Of a stretch of 64,000 bases of DNA, positions 60,261-64,000 are shown piece after piece. Source of the DNA: Dimorphilus gyrociliatus (Eukaryota > Annelida > Polychaeta > Dinophilidae); the NCBI GenBank assembly GCA_904063045.1, contig CAJFCJ010000002.1, positions 1,448,422-1,512,421 on the forward strand, written 5' to 3'. The position numbers and the translations under genes were made by a program. The notes beneath the pieces were generated by a model. The model searched no databases and was not told the DNA's origin. It was given only the letters and a program-made list of their open reading frames with translations. Numbering within the stretch: the stretch's first letter is position 1; every line of letters begins with the position of its first letter.

Positions 60261-61562
60261 TACAAAGTAGGTATTGATATATTGAATCCCCCTTTATTGT
60301 CTAAGATCCGAAATAGTTTAATCAGAAAATTGTGTTAGATCGTCGTTAAGAAATACAGTCGGAAAGAGAGAGAGAGAGAGAGAGAGAGCAAATCCTAATC
60401 CTTGACAGTAATGATTTGAAATATCCGCAATCTACTCGTGTTACGCCTAACTTAAATAAACCAAAAAAAAAACTCTCCAAAATAATAACCCCTATATTTG
60501 ATAACGATATTTTTCAACTAAAAGGGAATTAACAATAAGGTTGGTCGGATTATATAGGCTAATAGCTATTCTTTAGCTATTTTCAACAAAGAAAGATAAT
60601 TGAACTTTGCTCATTTCACTTCAACTATTTCCGTTTTTTATATATATATATATCTATATAAAATTGTTTTTCTATTTTTTTTTAAAAATACTTTTAAACA
60701 AGTGCGATAATCTCTAGATTAGACAATTTCGAGTACATGCATTTCTAGATAAAGATCACAAATTACATATGTTATCGTAAGATATATTCTGTTTTTATCA
60801 ACAACAGATAATTTTTTTTTCTTTTTAAAAAAACAAAAAGTTAAAAATTTTTCATTTCTTAGAAAAAAGTAAATACACTTATCGAAAATTAGAAAGAAAG
60901 TATGCTTTACTCATACTTTACTTAAATAATTAGAAATTATTAATCAAATTTCGTTTTAAATAGGAAAATGTGAAGGAAATTCCTTGATAAATAATATATA
61001 TATATATATATACTGTATATACAGCGTACAGTATAACTGTATTGATATACTGCAAAAAAAAAAAAGAAAAGAAAAAAAGAGGCAGCTAATGTAGGTTTCC
61101 TTCCTTCTTATTAATTAAGCAATATATTTGATTGAACGAGAGTATTTTTGTGTTTTTTCTCCTCGAATAACAACACAAGTTCAACGTCGATTATTCATTG
61201 AGATTTATGGGAGAACTCACCCTTCTTAGTTGTTTATAAACTATGTAAATAAGCTGCAATGTAAACTTAATAATAGTCTGCTAAATAAGAGAGAGACAGA
61301 CAGATAAATACAGACAAATATGGATTTGATAACTATTCACTTTTTATAAAGATATTAATTTCACAATTATTACATTATTAAACTGATATTTTTTTAATAT
61401 TGTATCTTTCCTGTCTTTAGTCATCAAAGATTTCTAAAAAAAGAACAAAATACGGACAAAAGACATTTGGATAAGGATGAATTTTATTATTTTGGAGTAT
61501 TCGTTTCTTTATTCTTTCTAATTTATTTTTTTAAAATAAGTGTCAATTGTTTGATTCATCGT
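60261..61562. other. AT-rich spacer, no gene seen
   Basis: Contains a GA run (about 60367-60388), T and A runs, and a TA run near 60985-61014. No coding exon was found. The right end is the 3' region of VPS26C. Confidence 0.5.
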
Positions 61563-62468
61563 CTAGAATCTTGATAGTTGAAGTGGGAACTTTTGCGAAA
61601 CCAAATATTGAGATTGGAATATCACAATAATATTAACTTCGAATTCCACTTGAAAGTTTCTTGTAGTTAATGTTGGGCAAGTATATAATCTTGGATATAC
61701 CATGTAAATTGGTATAGCAACATTACGGCACGGATCACCCTCTGCAATTTGAATATTTTGTATTTCTGTAGCATCTTTTGAATAACCTTCGGCACAACCG
61801 CATACTTCCACTCTCATAAGCTGTAGTTCAATTGATTTTATTGGTTGTTCGCAGGATTCGATTGTAATTTCACCAGTCATGGGGCTACCTATTGGTCCCT
61901 GGGTCTTTAGATCGCCTTTAATAACAAAACGTGGAAAAGTTTCCCTCTCTTTTGCTGTCTTTTGAACAGAATTTGGGTTTAAGGTGAAAGAAGTTGATTC
62001 GGGAGAGATAAAACTTTGCTCTTTATCCTTATATTCAACAACGATTTCTATCTCTTTTCTCAAGTCTTTACGTAACGATCGCTTCATTTCCGCCATGAGC
62101 ATGTATTCGATATTAACATATAATCCATGATAAGTTTCATAAAGTGGCCGGTTGGCAACGCGAGGCTTTAGAGGAATTTCAAAAGGGAGTTCTGTTCTTC
62201 CGCTCTTAACTCTTCCCGGCTTTAATATATCGATATTTGCACTAGTTAATTGGATTGGTTTAACGGAATTATAAAAGCTCTCAAATACACCAATGTTCTT
62301 AGAACTCATTTTCAAGTTAACACGGCCATCCAATGCTAAGGTGACGCCTTGATGAGAAACATCCGACTTCGTATTATTTACAATAAGCACCACTCCTGTA
62401 GCAGAATCCCCTTCATTATAAATTTTAGTAATTCTACGTAGTCTAATGTCAACGTGGACGTCTGACAT
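61563..62468 (-). CDS. VPS26C: VPS26C (DSCR3), retriever complex arrestin-fold subunit
   Basis: A single exon of 301 codons. VPS26C pairs with VPS35L and VPS29 in retriever, which recycles membrane proteins from endosomes. The arrestin-like fold shows conserved family blocks: TKIYNEGDSATGVVLI, SHQGVTLALDG, VNLKMSSKNIGVFESFYNSV, KPIQL, ELPFEIPL, LYETYHGLYVNIEY, MKRSL, the strongly conserved VEVCGCAEGYSKDATEIQN, IQIAEGDPC, VAIPIYMVYPRLYTCPTL, FQVEFEVNI and FPLQLSRF at the end. These fit VPS26C rather than VPS26A or B. Length matches the human protein (297). No intron is present. It is head to head with SSNA1, 245 bases between start codons. Confidence 0.96.
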   Translation of the reverse strand: MSDVHVDIRLRRITKIYNEGDSATGVVLIVNNTKSDVSHQGVTLALDGRVNLKMSSKNIGVFESFYNSVKPIQLTSANIDILKPGRVKSGRTELPFEIPLKPRVANRPLYETYHGLYVNIEYMLMAEMKRSLRKDLRKEIEIVVEYKDKEQSFISPESTSFTLNPNSVQKTAKERETFPRFVIKGDLKTQGPIGSPMTGEITIESCEQPIKSIELQLMRVEVCGCAEGYSKDATEIQNIQIAEGDPCRNVAIPIYMVYPRLYTCPTLTTRNFQVEFEVNIIVIFQSQYLVSQKFPLQLSRF

Positions 62469-62713
62469 TATCAGATTTAAATCGAAATATATAGAAATTT
62501 ATTTGTATTTTTAATTGTACGCCCAATCGGTGAAAACTGGTAAAAAAAAATACCGCTCTCGCGTAATCTCGCAAGGAAAATGAAGCGCCAATTTTATTTT
62601 GTTTATAAAATGGTATTAAAAAAGTTCTTTTATATTTATTCTATTAAATTTAATACAGAATTATTTTTAATAAGCTACGTCATTTGAAAATGTTAAATTT
62701 TAAATGTTGAACT
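62469..62713. promoter_or_regulatory. Head-to-head promoter of VPS26C and SSNA1
   Basis: Only 245 bases separate divergent start codons, so a shared promoter is likely. A CpG-containing patch (CTCTCGCGTAATCTCGC) lies near 62553-62570. I found no X-box here. Confidence 0.5.
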
Positions 62714-63085
62714 ATGGATAGGGGAGAAAGTGCCAAATTCGAGTTCCATAAAGAGTTGATAGGAACGATTGAACATCTCACCGAAAGGAGAGAATCGATC
62801 GAATGTCAAATTCGGGAAGACGAATTGGAAAAAAAGAAACTTGAGCAAGACATTCGACTCTTAGATGATCGGTTGGCACGCTTGATTGATCGTCTACGTA
62901 AAAATGGAGAAACTAGACGAAAATTAGATAAAATTCTATCAGATAGTAATGCAGCTTATCAAAAAATTTTCGAAAGTTCTCAGGCTCTCATAAGCGCAAT
63001 CAGAAAAGAAGCTGGAGAAATTGGAGGAGAAACTTCCACTTCAACACCATCGATGTCTACACATTCAATAAAAAAAGAATTTTAA
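62714..63085 (+). CDS. SSNA1: SSNA1/NA14, centriole and basal-body coiled-coil protein
   Basis: A single exon of 123 codons. SSNA1 (NA14, DIP13) is a small fibre-forming coiled-coil protein at centrioles, basal bodies and axonemes that binds microtubules. Seen: one long heptad region (about residues 8-105) with family positions YNKELV-like FHKELIGTIEHL, RRESIECQI, LEQDIRLL, DDRLARLIDRL, and the most conserved block SNAAYQKIFESSQALISAIRKEAG. Length is equal to the human protein (119). The Ser/Thr-rich tail ends in KKEF. It is head to head with VPS26C and converges with ELOF1, 83 bases apart. Confidence 0.93.
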   Translation: MDRGESAKFEFHKELIGTIEHLTERRESIECQIREDELEKKKLEQDIRLLDDRLARLIDRLRKNGETRRKLDKILSDSNAAYQKIFESSQALISAIRKEAGEIGGETSTSTPSMSTHSIKKEF

Positions 63086-63168
63086 ATAATATAATGACAT
63101 GAATAAATTTTTATATTTGATTAAGAAAAGCGTACAGAATAAAAACAATTTCTCACTATTAAAAGTTT

Positions 63169-63532
<364 letters not shown>

Positions 63533-63903
63533 ACCTTTTTATTATAAACAACTTACTATACTCTAAATATCGCTCATTTTAATCATCTTACTTGGCTTTC
63601 TTTGTCCTGAAGGTTGTGAGGATTTTTGCAATCTAATATAAAGCGAAATTCAAATTTCAGATTTTTTTATCCTTTAATGCTTCTTTTGAACTAGTACTGC
63701 TAAATAACAATATGATCCTCCAAAACCAACGCTTCTGAATTGTACTACTAAACGGTTTTCTTTCGGAAAAATATTCATGAAAATTTATCGAGATTTAGAC
63801 TAACCGGAAGTGTTGCGGAACTCTACTTCCGTTTAACAAGAATAAAACCTTACAGAGTGCTGAGTAATTTTAATTGAAATTTCTGAGAAAGCCTAAAACA
63901 AAA
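63533..63903. promoter_or_regulatory. Head-to-head promoter of ELOF1 and COPS5
   Basis: The 371-base spacer holds an ELOF1 leader exon (63592-63632) with good acceptor and donor on the minus strand, so the shared promoter is compressed into about 63640-63880. ACTTCCG/CGGAAG cores (ETS-type) occur at 63804-63810 and 63824-63831 region. Confidence 0.45.
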
Positions 63904-64000
63904 ATGAACTCTTCTGAAGTAGCTCGTAAAGTTTGGGAAATGGAAAATAACGTGGAAAATATTGCATCGCTGGACGATCTATACCGATATAGTGACGATC
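63904..64000 (+). CDS. COPS5: COPS5 (CSN5/JAB1), N-terminus only
   Basis: The frame from ATG at 63904 runs off the window after about 32 codons. The visible part, ARKVWEMENNVENIASLDD then LYRYSDD, fits the N-terminus of COP9 signalosome subunit 5 (in human, AQKTWELANNMQEAQSIDE then IYKYD). CSN5 is the JAMM metalloprotease that removes NEDD8 from cullins. The catalytic JAMM region lies outside the window, so the call rests on the N-terminus alone. Confidence 0.8.
   Translation, partial: MNSSEVARKVWEMENNVENIASLDDLYRYSDD

Overview
The window is nuclear DNA of an animal. Genes are split by short AT-rich introns, mostly 45 to 85 bases with GT..AG ends, and encode typical metazoan families: capicua, Vang-like, nicotinic-type receptors, IR25a, dymeclin, tektin-2, CENP-C. 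AT content is high, intergenic spaces are short, and TA or GA microsatellites are common. An IR25a, front-end desaturase and divergent Cys-loop receptors together suggest a small-genome lophotrochozoan such as an annelid; that assignment is inference. Coding models were spliced by hand; for each multi-exon model the intron phases close on one frame.

Layout. 1-3890: IR25a (minus, intronless, cut at the left edge) and the last exons of a Patched-domain protein (plus). 4573-8620: dymeclin (minus) and tektin-2 (plus), head to head. 9031-21214: an acidic C2H2 zinc-finger protein and a 17-coding-exon capicua, both minus. 24736-28673: a two-domain C-type lectin membrane protein (plus) converging on a small tyrosine-tailed membrane protein (minus). 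31813-40637: SLC22 transporter, heparan sulfate 3-O-sulfotransferase and cytochrome b5 front-end desaturase (all plus). 40833-43792: two tandem Cys-loop receptor genes (minus). 45811-47571: Vang-like planar polarity protein. 48447-51795: a small coiled-coil ORF, a THAP plus C2H2 protein and a second THAP gene. 52953-57817: CENP-C. 57983-60113: two Ser/Arg-rich unknown proteins. 61563-64000: VPS26C, SSNA1, ELOF1 and the first codons of COPS5, in two head-to-head pairs.

The genes do not form one pathway; this is ordinary animal gene neighbourhood. Local logic exists: duplicated receptor genes, shared head-to-head promoters, and a ciliary tektin with an RFX-type X-box upstream. The points most worth a second look are the CENP-C motif that lacks its aromatic pair, the THAP-C2H2 fusion beside other THAP-like exons, the desaturase with HIEHH instead of QIEHH, the Patched fragment with no room for its N-terminal exons, and recurring promoter words. 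No mobile element, CRISPR array or RNA gene could be supported by reading alone.
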